A stretch of 64,000 nt of DNA from Corynebacterium dentalis (GTDB lineage Bacteria; Actinomycetota; Actinomycetes; Mycobacteriales; Mycobacteriaceae). Position numbers and translations under genes: made by a program. Of the stretch, positions 7,573 to 16,692 are shown in pieces. The DNA lies in NCBI RefSeq assembly GCF_900232865.1, contig NZ_OCTS01000003.1:1-64000 (forward strand), given 5' to 3'. Position 1 is the first letter of the stretch, and every line of letters begins with the position of its first letter. The notes beneath the pieces were generated by a model. It had not been told where the DNA came from. It saw nothing but the letters and a program-made list of their open reading frames with translations, and searched no databases.

Positions 7573-9189
7573 ATGGATGTTGTAGACATCTCACGTTGGC
7601 AATTCGGCATCACCACCGTTTATCACTTCATTTTCGTCCCCCTCACCATTGGCCTGGCCCCGCTGGTCGCGCTCATGCAGACCTTGTGGCTAGCCACAAA
7701 GAAGCAGCATTGGTACCGGGCCACCCGCTTCTTCGGCACGATCTTCCTGGTCAACTTCGCCATGGGCGTGGCCACGGGCATCGTGCAGGAATTCCAGTTC
7801 GGCATGAACTGGTCCGAATACTCGCGCATGATCGGCGACGTCTTCGGCGGCCCGTTGGCTCTGGAGGGTTTGATTGCTTTCTTCCTTGAGTCCACGTTCT
7901 TAGGACTGTGGATCTTCGGTTGGGGCAGGATCCCCGCGTGGCTGCACACGCTGTGTATTTGGGTGGTCGCGGTGGCGGTGAACGTCTCTGCCTACTTCAT
8001 CATCGTGGCCAACTCCTTCATGCAGCATCCGGTGGGCGCGCTATACAACCCGGAGACTGGCCGCGCGGAGCTCAATGACTTCGGCGCACTGCTGACCAAC
8101 CCCACCGCGTTAGCTGCGTTTCCGCACACGGTTGCCGGTTCCTTCCTCACCGCCGGCACGCTCGTCCTGGGTGTCGGTGGGTGGTGGTTGGTTCGGGAAC
8201 AGCGCAACCACGGTCCACATTCCCCGCAGGAAGCCACCCACCGCTCTGCGATGCGGGTGGGTTTCTGGACCACGATCGTCAGCGCTGTGGCCCTGGTTCT
8301 CACGGGTGACAGCCAGGCAAAGCTGATGTTCTCTCAGCAGCCAATGAAGATGGCTTCTGCGGAGTCTTTGTGCCACACCACCAGTGATCCAATGTTCTCC
8401 GTGCTGACGGTGGGCACGCACAACAACTGTGATTCCGTCATGCACTTGATCGAACTGCCGTGGGTGCTGCCGTTCTTGGCCGAGGGGAAGTTCTCTGGCG
8501 TAACCCTGCAGGGTGTGCAGGACCTGCAGGCTCAGGCGGAGGCGCTGTATGGGCCGGGACTGTATTCGCCCAACCTGTTCGTGACCTACTGGGCCTTCCG
8601 CATGATGATCGGCCTGATGGCGGGATCCCTCGCGTTGGCATTCTTCGCTTGGCTATTCACCCGAAGCGGCCGGGTGCCCAAGGGCAAGTGGGCACACATC
8701 TTTAGCCTGGGCTGTTTGCTGGCCATTCCTTTCCCGTTCTTGGCCAACTCCGCTGGATGGGTATTCACCGAAATGGGCCGCCAACCATGGATTGTGCACC
8801 CCAACCCAGAAAGCAAGGGTGACCCACGGACGGAACTGATCCGGATGACGGTGGACATGGGTGTATCCAATCACTCCGCGGCCACGGTGTGGGTCACGCT
8901 GATTGGCTTCACACTGCTGTATCTGGGCTTGGCGGTGCTGTGGTTCTGGCTGTTACGTCGGATCGTCATCGCTGGCCCGCCAGACGATGATGCGCCGACG
9001 TTCGATGGCTCCGGCGGCTCTCAATCTCCAGGACCAGCGACCCCCACGGCCACGCAGTTCGGTGCCAAGATTCCGGAACCAGTGCGTTTTTCCCGCGCAG
9101 GTGGGGGCACCTCCCGTGCGGATGCGGACGCGGACAGTCCCAACACAGACGAACCCCACACAGACCAATCCGGTACGGACCAGGCTTAG
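7573..9189 (+). CDS. cydA: Cytochrome bd ubiquinol/menaquinol oxidase subunit I
   Basis: Membrane quinol oxidase subunit that binds hemes b558, b595 and d and works at low oxygen. 538 residues with about nine membrane segments. Landmarks: RWQFGITTVYHFIFVPLTIG (heme-ligand His in the first helix), GVATGIVQEFQFGMNW, the Q-loop with GDSQAKLMFSQQPMKMA, and GWVFTEMGRQPW. The Q-loop is of the short type. The last 45 residues are a hydrophilic Thr/Asp-rich tail. cydB follows after 12 bases, then cydD and cydC, forming one operon. Confidence 0.97.
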   Translation: MDVVDISRWQFGITTVYHFIFVPLTIGLAPLVALMQTLWLATKKQHWYRATRFFGTIFLVNFAMGVATGIVQEFQFGMNWSEYSRMIGDVFGGPLALEGLIAFFLESTFLGLWIFGWGRIPAWLHTLCIWVVAVAVNVSAYFIIVANSFMQHPVGALYNPETGRAELNDFGALLTNPTALAAFPHTVAGSFLTAGTLVLGVGGWWLVREQRNHGPHSPQEATHRSAMRVGFWTTIVSAVALVLTGDSQAKLMFSQQPMKMASAESLCHTTSDPMFSVLTVGTHNNCDSVMHLIELPWVLPFLAEGKFSGVTLQGVQDLQAQAEALYGPGLYSPNLFVTYWAFRMMIGLMAGSLALAFFAWLFTRSGRVPKGKWAHIFSLGCLLAIPFPFLANSAGWVFTEMGRQPWIVHPNPESKGDPRTELIRMTVDMGVSNHSAATVWVTLIGFTLLYLGLAVLWFWLLRRIVIAGPPDDDAPTFDGSGGSQSPGPATPTATQFGAKIPEPVRFSRAGGGTSRADADADSPNTDEPHTDQSGTDQA

Positions 9190-9201
9190 GAGATCACGAT
9201 C

Positions 9202-10236
9202 ATGTTTGGTGTAGAACTTCCCGTCTTATGGTTCATCCTGGTCGCCGTGCTATTCGCCGGTTACTTCTTGCTGGAGGGCTTCGATTTCGGCGTGGGCATG
9301 CTGCTGCCCATTCTGGGCAGGGAGGAGCGGAAACGTAAGGCCATGATCAACACGATCGGCCCGGTCTGGGATGGCAACGAGGTCTGGCTTATCACCGCTG
9401 GCGGTGCGCTATTCGCTGCGTTCCCAGAGTGGTACGCCACGATGTTTTCCGGCTTCTACCTGCCGCTGTTTTTCATCCTGCTGGCGCTGATCGTACGCGT
9501 GGTGGGGCTGGAATGGCGATCCAAGGTGCAGGAGGAACGTTGGCGCTCGTTGTGCGATGCCGGCATCATCTTCGGCTCTTGGCTCCCGCCCGTGTTGTGG
9601 GGTATCGCCATGGCCAACCTGGTGCGCGGCGTGCGCATCGATGAGAACAAGCAAATGGCCACAGGTTTTTCTGATCTACTGGCTCTGCTCAACCCCTATG
9701 CGCTGCTGGGTGGCCTCGCTTTTAGCGCGCTGTTTGTACTCCACGCCGTGGCTTTCCTGCGGCTGAAGACCACCGGCACGCTGCGGGAGCACATCGGCGC
9801 CGCACTCCCAGTTTCTGCCGGACTCACAGTGCTGTTCTGTGGCGGCTTCGCAGTGTGGACGCAACTGGCATTTGGCAAGGACTGGACATGGATTGCTACC
9901 GGCATTGCTCTGGTGTGTGTGGTGGCCAGCGTTCTGGCTGCGCTGGGCAACCGCGATGGATGGGCGTTTTTCACCAGTTCTCTGGCTGTCCTGTGTACGA
10001 CTGTGTTGCTGTTCGGCTCCCTATATCCGTTTCTCATGCCGTCCATGGTGGAAGGCGGTGTATCGCTGGACATTTGGAACTCAGCGTCCAACCCGTACAC
10101 GCTGCGGATCATGACGTGGTCCGCGCTGGTGGTTACACCCCTGGTCATTGGTTATCAGACGTGGACGTACTGGGTGTTCCGCAAACGCATTTCTGCTGAT
10201 CCGCAGGCCCTGGCGGATTCGTCTGCGGGTTACTAG
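9202..10236 (+). CDS. cydB: Cytochrome bd oxidase subunit II
   Basis: Structural partner of CydA in the membrane. 344 residues, about eight hydrophobic helices. Landmarks: LLEGFDFGVGMLLP, IGPVWDGNEVWLITAGGALFAAFP, and FGSLYPFLMPS. TAGGAG lies just before the ATG and overlaps the cydA stop. Four bases separate its stop from the cydD start. Confidence 0.97.
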   Translation: MFGVELPVLWFILVAVLFAGYFLLEGFDFGVGMLLPILGREERKRKAMINTIGPVWDGNEVWLITAGGALFAAFPEWYATMFSGFYLPLFFILLALIVRVVGLEWRSKVQEERWRSLCDAGIIFGSWLPPVLWGIAMANLVRGVRIDENKQMATGFSDLLALLNPYALLGGLAFSALFVLHAVAFLRLKTTGTLREHIGAALPVSAGLTVLFCGGFAVWTQLAFGKDWTWIATGIALVCVVASVLAALGNRDGWAFFTSSLAVLCTTVLLFGSLYPFLMPSMVEGGVSLDIWNSASNPYTLRIMTWSALVVTPLVIGYQTWTYWVFRKRISADPQALADSSAGY

Positions 10237-10239
10237 GCC

Positions 10240-11775
10240 ATGGCTAGCGCCCCTTTTGATCCTCGGCTTCTGTCCCGCTCCCGGGCGGCTATGTCCTGGA
10301 TCATCCTTTCAGCGATCCTCGTGGTGGTACGCAGCTTAGCGACCATCGGAATTGGCATCGTTGCAGGTCAGCTGGTGGCTCGCGTGGCCGAGCAACCGCT
10401 GCCTGGATCCGAATTGTTCGCGCAGAACACCGGTTCACTGGTCGCACTGGCCGCCTTCGCCGCGATCCGGGTTGCCGTTGCGTGGGCTCAGACCCGTTTT
10501 GGTCTTTCCGCTGCGGCGGGGGTCATCGCGGACCTTCGAGTCGATGCCTTGTCCGTTCTCTCCCGGCGCGATCCCCGCTTCTTGCATTCCGCCCCGTGGC
10601 GGACGATCCTCGGCACTGGTCTGGATGGATTAACCCACTACATTTCGGGCTTCCTCCCCGCGCTGCTAGCCACCGCATTGGCCACTCCCCTGGCACTGGC
10701 CGCGGTGGCCTACTTGGATCCTTCGTCTGCGCTGATCGCGGTGGTTACGTTGCCGTTAGTTCCACTGTTTATGTGGCTGATCGGCTTGCTGACAGAAGGA
10801 CGCACCGAGGCACGTTTGCGCGATGTCGGCTTGATCCGCGAGCAGATCTTTGACCTGATTCGCGGCCTGCCCACGCTGCGTGCACACGGCATGCTGGACA
10901 GCCCTACCGCGGAGATCGAGCGTCTTTCGGACGCACATAAGCGTTCCACCATGTCCGTGCTGCGCATCGCGTTTTTGTCCAGCATGGCGCTGGAGTTTTT
11001 GGTCACGCTGTCTGTGGCTTTGGTGGCTGTGGGCATCGGTTTCCGACTGCTCGCAGGCGATATGACCTTCGGTGCCGGGCTGGCGGTGCTCATCATCATT
11101 CCTGAGGTCTATGGCCCCGTCCGCGAGGTGGGCCGGCGTTTCCATGACTCGCAGGATGGCGTGTTTGCCTCCACCACCGTGTTGGATTTGTTGGATTCTT
11201 CGACGCCAACTCCAAGCACCTCCACTCCCGCCGATACCAACGCAAGTGCCGCCCCAGCTCCGCTGACGGTGCACTTCCATCACTTTTCCGCCGCCGGACG
11301 AGACGGCAACCGTCCCCGTGATCTCTCCGCTACCGCAGAGCCCGGACGCATCACGGTGCTGGCAGGGCCGAACGGCTCCGGAAAGTCCACCGCGCTATTG
11401 GCCGCCCTGGACATCGTCACGGAGGACATCGCCGGACACGTCAGCGTCGATAGTGACACCCGTACACTCCACGGCCCGGAAATCTGGCAGCGGTGCACTT
11501 ATCTGCCACAGCGCCCGGTCTTGGATACCGAGGTGATGGGCGATACCTCCCAACTCTCGCTCGGGCAGCGCCAACTCGCCGCCTTCGCGAAGGAAAGCTC
11601 CACCGGGATCAAGCCACTACTCGTTTTGGACGAGCCCACGGCCCACCTCGATCAAGATTCCGCCCGCGCACTGCTCACACAGATCCGCGAGCACGCGGAT
11701 GCTGGATCCACCGTCGTCATCGCCAGCCATGATCCGCTGGTGCTCGCCGCCGCTGATCTCGTCGTGGAGGTTTAA
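10240..11775 (+). CDS. cydD: ABC exporter half (CydD) with a shortened nucleotide-binding domain
   Basis: Half of the heterodimeric thiol/heme exporter needed to assemble cytochrome bd. 511 residues: six-helix membrane domain (about 15-300), a Thr/Pro-rich linker (about 325-345), then the ATPase domain. Walker A GPNGSGKST (376-384), Q-loop Gln424, signature LSLGQRQ (439 on), Walker B LLVLDEPTAHLD, switch His in IASHD. Only 14 residues separate the Q-loop Gln from the signature, where exporters usually have 45 or more, so most of the helical subdomain is missing. The linker carries a copy of the CGACGCCA motif. Confidence 0.92.
   Translation: MASAPFDPRLLSRSRAAMSWIILSAILVVVRSLATIGIGIVAGQLVARVAEQPLPGSELFAQNTGSLVALAAFAAIRVAVAWAQTRFGLSAAAGVIADLRVDALSVLSRRDPRFLHSAPWRTILGTGLDGLTHYISGFLPALLATALATPLALAAVAYLDPSSALIAVVTLPLVPLFMWLIGLLTEGRTEARLRDVGLIREQIFDLIRGLPTLRAHGMLDSPTAEIERLSDAHKRSTMSVLRIAFLSSMALEFLVTLSVALVAVGIGFRLLAGDMTFGAGLAVLIIIPEVYGPVREVGRRFHDSQDGVFASTTVLDLLDSSTPTPSTSTPADTNASAAPAPLTVHFHHFSAAGRDGNRPRDLSATAEPGRITVLAGPNGSGKSTALLAALDIVTEDIAGHVSVDSDTRTLHGPEIWQRCTYLPQRPVLDTEVMGDTSQLSLGQRQLAAFAKESSTGIKPLLVLDEPTAHLDQDSARALLTQIREHADAGSTVVIASHDPLVLAAADLVVEV
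11196..11213 (+). repeat. Copy of the CGACGCCA motif inside cydD
   Basis: TTCTTCGACGCCAACTCC, in the linker between membrane and ATPase domains, read as SSTPTP. Confidence 0.7.
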
Positions 11776-11778
11776 GAA

Positions 11779-13422
11779 ATGACACGTTCTGCATCAGTAC
11801 CTTCCCGGGATTCCTCGTTCTTGCGCTCCTTGGGCATCCGCCCCCGTACCCTCGTTCTGCCCGTACTGGCGGGCACGCTCACACTCCTCTCCGCGCTCAC
11901 GCTCACGGTGGTCTCTGCCTGGCTGATCACGCGCTCCTGGCAGATGCCACCGATCATGGACATCACCGTGGCCGTCACCGCGGTGCGTGCCTTGGGCATT
12001 TCTCGCGCCGCCTTTCGCTATCTGGACCGTCTCATCACCCATGACGTGGCTCTCGAAAGCAGCGGACGCACCCGCACCGCACTGTGGCGCAGACTCGCCA
12101 ACGCACCGGCCAGCCTGTGGTCCGGATGGCAGCGCGGTAGCGTGCTCACGCGGCTGGGCGGGGACATTGACGCCGTCACTGACCTCGTGGTCCGCGCGGT
12201 GGTGCCTGGCGCGGTGGCTTTTCTCACCAGCGTCATCGCTATCGTCTTTGTTGCGCTGCTCTCCCCGGCTGCGGCGCTGACTCTTGCGGTGGGGCTTATC
12301 GTAGCTGGCGTCGGAACACCATACCTGCACTACAAGGCCACGGTGAGGGCGCAGAACGCGCAGTACGAGGCCTCCCGCGCGCACAATCACGCGGTGGATC
12401 ACGTGCTGTCACACTCGGCGGCTCTGCGCATTCACGACACGCTCGAGGACGAGTTGGAGCGGGCGCATGCGGCCACTCACGCCGTAGCTCGAGCGCAGCG
12501 TCTTCCGGCGCCAGCGACTGCGCGCTCGGCCGGCGTGGCGGAGGCCAGCGTGGTGTTCACAGCCATTGCGACGGTACTGATCGCGCTGTGGACGTACACC
12601 GATGCGGCGGGCACGCCGTTGCACACGCAGGAGTGGCTCACGGTGCTGATTCTGGTGCCGCTGGCCGCGTTCGAATCGGTGGGCGCCCTACCTGCGGCGG
12701 CTGAATCGCTCGCGCAGGCCCGTGCTGCCCTGGCACGTCTGCGCGCCGTCGAGGAATCACGCTCTACCCACTCCGACTATCCCCCGCTACGCCAGCCGAG
12801 TCTGCAAGCTCACGAGCTGGTCACGGGCTATACTTCCGATCTCCAACGCTGGGATCTGGACCTGCCATTCGGCACCCGCAAGGAAATCATCGCGCCGTCT
12901 GGCGCAGGCAAAACCACCCTGTTGCGCACGCTCGCTGGCCTAGTTCCCGCGCGTTCTGGTTCGGTTCTTATTTCCGACGCCAACTCCCCCTACTCCCACA
13001 TCCTCCTCGAAGGCAACGCGGTGGAGCCTCCCAGCGGGATCGTGCGTTTCGTGGCTGAGGATGAGCACGTCTTCTCCACCACGATCCGGGACAACATCGC
13101 GGTAGGAAACCCACAGGCCACAGATGCCTTGATCCGTGATGTGACCGATGCCCTGGGGCTCGGCGAGTGGGTGCGCGGCTTGGACGACGGGCTCGATACC
13201 GTGCTCGCCGACGGTGACGCCTCGCTGTCCGGCGGTCAGCGCCGCCGCCTCATCCTGGCCCGCGCTCTGGTCTCCACCGCACCCATTCTGTTGCTGGATG
13301 AGCCGGTGGAACACGTGGATACCTCCACTCAAAAAATCCTGGATCTGCTTCTGGATCCACAGCAGCTGGTGGGCGAGCTGCCTCAGCGCACGATCCTCAT
13401 CGTGCACCACCCCCGCAGCTAA
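11779..13422 (+). CDS. cydC: ABC exporter half (CydC)
   Basis: Partner of CydD. 547 residues: membrane domain (about 20-310), then ATPase with Walker A APSGAGKTT, signature LSGGQRRR, Walker B ILLLDEPVEHVD and switch His in IVHHP. The Q-loop reads VAEDEHVF, with Glu in place of the usual Gln, and the D-loop is EHVD. Its helical subdomain is of normal length, unlike CydD. Starts four bases after cydD, last gene of the cyd operon. Confidence 0.92.
   Translation: MTRSASVPSRDSSFLRSLGIRPRTLVLPVLAGTLTLLSALTLTVVSAWLITRSWQMPPIMDITVAVTAVRALGISRAAFRYLDRLITHDVALESSGRTRTALWRRLANAPASLWSGWQRGSVLTRLGGDIDAVTDLVVRAVVPGAVAFLTSVIAIVFVALLSPAAALTLAVGLIVAGVGTPYLHYKATVRAQNAQYEASRAHNHAVDHVLSHSAALRIHDTLEDELERAHAATHAVARAQRLPAPATARSAGVAEASVVFTAIATVLIALWTYTDAAGTPLHTQEWLTVLILVPLAAFESVGALPAAAESLAQARAALARLRAVEESRSTHSDYPPLRQPSLQAHELVTGYTSDLQRWDLDLPFGTRKEIIAPSGAGKTTLLRTLAGLVPARSGSVLISDANSPYSHILLEGNAVEPPSGIVRFVAEDEHVFSTTIRDNIAVGNPQATDALIRDVTDALGLGEWVRGLDDGLDTVLADGDASLSGGQRRRLILARALVSTAPILLLDEPVEHVDTSTQKILDLLLDPQQLVGELPQRTILIVHHPRS
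12971..12987 (+). repeat. Copy of the CGACGCCA motif inside cydC
   Basis: TTTCCGACGCCAACTCC, in the stretch after Walker A, read as ISDANSP: a different frame from the cydD copy. Confidence 0.7.
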
Positions 13423-13437
13423 GGCGGGGGAAAACGG

Positions 13438-13510
13438 TGGGCCCTGTGGGGCTCGAACCCACGACCTACGGATTAAAAGTCCGCAGCTCTACCAACTGAG
13501 CTAAAGGCCC
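13438..13510 (-). tRNA. tRNA-Lys (TTT)
   Basis: 73-base cloverleaf on the minus strand: GGGCCTT/AGGGCCC acceptor, anticodon loop CTTTTAA (TTT), T-arm GTGGG TTCGAGC CCCAC, discriminator A. A TAGGAT box 15-20 bases upstream is a possible -10. Confidence 0.95.
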
Positions 13511-13524
13511 GTTAACGCTACAGA

Positions 13525-13560
13525 TCCTAGCGCATCGCCGAACTGGCGATGAAACTAGGA
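13525..13560. terminator. Hairpin between cat and tRNA-Lys
   Basis: Nested arms TCCTAG/CTAGGA (13525-13530, 13555-13560) around CATCGCC/GGCGATG (13533-13539, 13545-13551). It could end the cat transcript; there is no good T-run, and it also overlaps the candidate tRNA-Lys promoter. Confidence 0.4.
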
Positions 13561-13607
13561 CCCGTCTACAACCGTCGCGTTCATCCAACGCGAGCAACGT
13601 CGGCGCG

Positions 13608-15107
13608 CTACTTCTTCATGGAGCCCGTCTCCAGGAATCGCGTGTGGAATGCGAATGCCTGCGAGAGGTCGTGCGGGGTAGCCAGCGCAGAGCCCTTGTT
13701 CGCGGCTTCCACGTACTCCTCCAGCAGTGGCTGGTACTCCGGATTGGCAATCCGAATCATCTTCTTGACGCGGTCGCGTGGGGCCAGTCCGCGCAGGTCA
13801 GCCACACCGCGTTCGGTGATGATCACCATGGCGTCGTGTTCCGTGTGGTCGATGTGCGACGCAAACGGCACGACCGCCGAGATGTCCCCTCCCTTGGCCA
13901 TGGATGGCGAAATGAACGAGGAGATGAGCGCGTTTCGGGTGAAGTCTCCGGAACCGCCGATGCCGTTCATCACCTTGGATCCAGCGATGTGGGTGGAGTT
14001 GATGTTGCCGTAGATATCGGCCTCGATCATGCCGTTGGTGGCGATCAGCCCCATGCGGCGCACCACCTCGGGGTGGTTGGAGATCTGCTGCGGGCGCAGG
14101 ATGATGTGCTTGGCGTAGTGCGCAGCCTGTTCGTTCATCTTCTCCGCGGCTTCCGGGGACAGTGCGAAGGAGGTGGACGAGGCGACTGTCATCTTGCCTG
14201 CGTCGATCAGATCCAACATGCCATCCTGGATGACCTCGGTGTAGGCGCGGATGTTTTCGAACTTGGAATCCAGCAGCCCTGCCATCACGGCGTTCGGTAC
14301 GTTACCCACGCCGGACTGCATGATGTACTCGTCGTACGCCAAGCGACCTGCCTTGACCTCTCCTTCGAGGAAGTCGAGGAAGTGGCCTGCGATCTGCTTG
14401 GAGACGTCATCGGGCGCCTTGAATGGAGAGTTGCGGTCAGCCGAGTTGGTCTCCACCACGGCCACGACCTTGTTGACGTCGATATCGATGTAGGTCTTAC
14501 CGATACGGTCGCCGGGCTGGTTGATTGGGATTGGCGTGCGGTTGGGCAACTTCTGAATGCGGTAGATATCGTGCATTCCCTCCAGGTCCAGCGACTGCCA
14601 GGAGTTGACCTCGAGGATGATCTTGTCTGCGTGGTCCAGGAACTCCACGTTGTTGCCCACGCCGGAAGAAGGGACCAGGTGACCCTCTTCGGTTATGCGG
14701 GTGACCTCGATGACCGCAACGTCGATCGGCAGAAATCCATGCTCGATGTACTGCGGAGAGTGAGACAAGTGGATGTCTTGGTACTTCGCGTTGCCCTCGT
14801 TGATGGACTTACGCAGGGACGGATCACCCATGTATGGCATGCGGTAGTTGATGGCATCTGCTTCCGCCATCACACCGTCGCAGTCAGGGGCGGTGGAGGC
14901 ACCGGTGTAGACGTCTACCTTGTACTCATCGCCCTTGCTTTGGGCTTCCTTGGCGCGGTTAGCGATCGCGGTGGGAAGGGCCTTGGGGTAGCCGGCGCCT
15001 GTGAAGCCGGACATGCCAATGGCATCACCGTTGTTGATGAATTGAGCGGCTTCGTCCGCGCTCATAACCTTGCTCTTGAGAAGTTCGTTGGCGATGCGTT
15101 CAGACAT
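13608..15107 (-). CDS. cat: Succinyl-CoA:acetate CoA-transferase
   Basis: Moves CoA between succinyl-CoA or acetyl-CoA and acetate/succinate; known in C. glutamicum as Cat (ActA) in acetate metabolism. 499 residues, full length for the Cat1 family. Landmarks: SGFTGAGYPKALP, GASTAPD, the catalytic Glu region RAYTEVIQDGM, NGIGGSGDFTRNA, and the C-terminal FLETGSMKK. ATG 15107 has GGAGG-like bases just upstream. Single gene with its own promoter. RamA control is plausible because C4 runs lie upstream, but is unproven. Confidence 0.93.
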   Translation of the reverse strand: MSERIANELLKSKVMSADEAAQFINNGDAIGMSGFTGAGYPKALPTAIANRAKEAQSKGDEYKVDVYTGASTAPDCDGVMAEADAINYRMPYMGDPSLRKSINEGNAKYQDIHLSHSPQYIEHGFLPIDVAVIEVTRITEEGHLVPSSGVGNNVEFLDHADKIILEVNSWQSLDLEGMHDIYRIQKLPNRTPIPINQPGDRIGKTYIDIDVNKVVAVVETNSADRNSPFKAPDDVSKQIAGHFLDFLEGEVKAGRLAYDEYIMQSGVGNVPNAVMAGLLDSKFENIRAYTEVIQDGMLDLIDAGKMTVASSTSFALSPEAAEKMNEQAAHYAKHIILRPQQISNHPEVVRRMGLIATNGMIEADIYGNINSTHIAGSKVMNGIGGSGDFTRNALISSFISPSMAKGGDISAVVPFASHIDHTEHDAMVIITERGVADLRGLAPRDRVKKMIRIANPEYQPLLEEYVEAANKGSALATPHDLSQAFAFHTRFLETGSMKK

Positions 15108-15388
15108 CTTTCCTCCAAAAATTGGTGCTGTTTAGGGTGCGAGGGGTGACCTCGCTGGCACGCGAACTACGCAACTACAGATACATTCATAACTGCATTC
15201 CCGCAGGTAGAGCGCTTATGCCTATGTCTGTCACCCTACCTAAATGTTTGGCACGCGAAGTGCTTTAGCCCCAATCTTCCCCAATTATTCTTGCCACACT
15301 GGCCAACCTCGCCAGTCAACCTCCCCCGCCGACCCAGTCTATCGCCCTGCCACACCCACACACGTAGATCGCACCACTAAGCCAGCAC
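15108..15388. other. Divergent regulatory gap between cat and dusB
   Basis: No gene seen. The gap has C-runs at 15269-15272 and 15279-15282 and CCTCCCCCGCC near 15320, which resemble RamA half sites. The right edge runs into the dusB promoter. Confidence 0.4.
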
Positions 15389-15418
15389 TTGGGAATCCGC
15401 CGCCTGCAGTGTGACAAT
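15389..15418 (+). promoter_or_regulatory. Promoter of dusB, leaderless layout
   Basis: TTGGGA (15389-15394), 18-bp spacer, GACAAT (15413-15418), then six bases and the GTG start at 15425. With this spacing the mRNA would begin at or next to the start codon. Confidence 0.5.
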
Positions 15419-15424
15419 AGCACC

Positions 15425-16594
15425 GTGACTACCACCATCTCTTCGCAGGAACCCGCACTACGCATCGGCCCATTCGATTTGGAAAGCCCCGTGATCCTGG
15501 CCCCCATGGCTGGGGTCACCAACGTCGCATTTCGCTCGCTGTGTCGCGAGCAAGAACGCGAACGGATGGGCAGCGTGGCCGGTCTATACGTGTGCGAGAT
15601 GGTGACCGCCCGCGCCTTGGTGGAACACAACGAAAAGACGCTACACATGACCACCTTCGCTCCGGATGAGGACCCCCGCAGCTTGCAGCTGTACACCACT
15701 GACCCGAAGTACACCTATGAGGCAGCGAAGATGATCGTGGACGAGAATCTCGCCGATCACATCGACATGAACTTCGGCTGCCCCGTCCCCAAGGTCACCC
15801 GTCGCGGTGGCGGCTCCGCCTTGCCTTATAAGCGTCGCTTGTTCGCGAACATCGTCGCCGCAGCCGTGAAGGCCACCGAGGGCACCAATATCCCCGTGAC
15901 GGTCAAGTTCCGCATCGGCATCGACGATGAGCACCACACTCACTTGGACGCTGGCCGCATCGCCGCCGACGAAGGCGCTCAGGCCGTGGCCCTCCACGCC
16001 CGCACTGCGTCCCAGCGCTATTCCGGCCAGGCCGACTGGTCCGAGATTTCCCGGCTGGTCGAGCACATGGATGGCCGAGTTCCCGTGCTGGGCAACGGCG
16101 ACATCTTCAAGGCCACGGATGCCCGGGCCATGATGGACCAGACCGGTTGCGACGGCGTGGTCGTGGGTCGCGGTTGCTTGGGCCGCCCCTGGTTGTTCGC
16201 GGAGCTCTCCGCCGAGCTGCGTGGCCTTCCTGTGCCCTCAGAGCCGACATTTGGTGAGGTCGCCCGGATCATCCTTCGACACGGCGAGCTGCTTGCCGAG
16301 CACGACGGCGAGACCAAGGCATGCAGGGACTTACGCAAGCACATGACCTGGTACCTCCGTGGTTTCCCCGCAGGTGGGGATCTTCGACGCCAACTCGCCC
16401 AGACATCCACTCTCGCCCAGCTGCGCGAAACACTCGACCCAGTGTGGGATTCCACGGACCTCGCGGAGGACGCCGACGGCGCCCGTGGCCGTCAAGGCTC
16501 GCCCGGCAAGGTCATCCTCCCCGAGGGATGGCTGGACGACCCAGAGGACGAAACAGTTCCAGTTGGCGCAGAGATGGCTAATAGTGGCGGATAA
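15425..16594 (+). CDS. dusB: tRNA dihydrouridine synthase
   Basis: FMN enzyme that reduces uridines in the tRNA D-loop. 389 residues from GTG 15425, slightly longer than E. coli DusB. TIM-barrel motifs: ILAPMAGVTNVAFR, DMNFGCPVPKV with the catalytic Cys, VTVKFRIGID, LHARTASQRYSG, VLGNGDIF, and GVVVGRGCLGRPWLF. The C-terminal helical domain ends in an acidic tail. No Shine-Dalgarno is visible, consistent with a leaderless mRNA. A copy of the CGACGCCA motif lies at 16381. Confidence 0.92.
   Translation: MTTTISSQEPALRIGPFDLESPVILAPMAGVTNVAFRSLCREQERERMGSVAGLYVCEMVTARALVEHNEKTLHMTTFAPDEDPRSLQLYTTDPKYTYEAAKMIVDENLADHIDMNFGCPVPKVTRRGGGSALPYKRRLFANIVAAAVKATEGTNIPVTVKFRIGIDDEHHTHLDAGRIAADEGAQAVALHARTASQRYSGQADWSEISRLVEHMDGRVPVLGNGDIFKATDARAMMDQTGCDGVVVGRGCLGRPWLFAELSAELRGLPVPSEPTFGEVARIILRHGELLAEHDGETKACRDLRKHMTWYLRGFPAGGDLRRQLAQTSTLAQLRETLDPVWDSTDLAEDADGARGRQGSPGKVILPEGWLDDPEDETVPVGAEMANSGG
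16381..16397 (+). repeat. Copy of the CGACGCCA motif inside dusB
   Basis: TCTTCGACGCCAACTCG, read here as LRRQLA: yet another frame. Confidence 0.65.
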
Positions 16595-16692
16595 TTTACG
16601 TATTTTCCTGGCGTGAACTGCAATTCTGCTTCTTTGCATGCAACAATTACTCACATGGCAATGCAGCAAATTTAAGGCTAAAATTAGTTATC

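Noticed and set aside
13644..15149. 501-codon open frame antisense to cat
   Set aside because: High-GC shadow of a real gene; no domain pattern.
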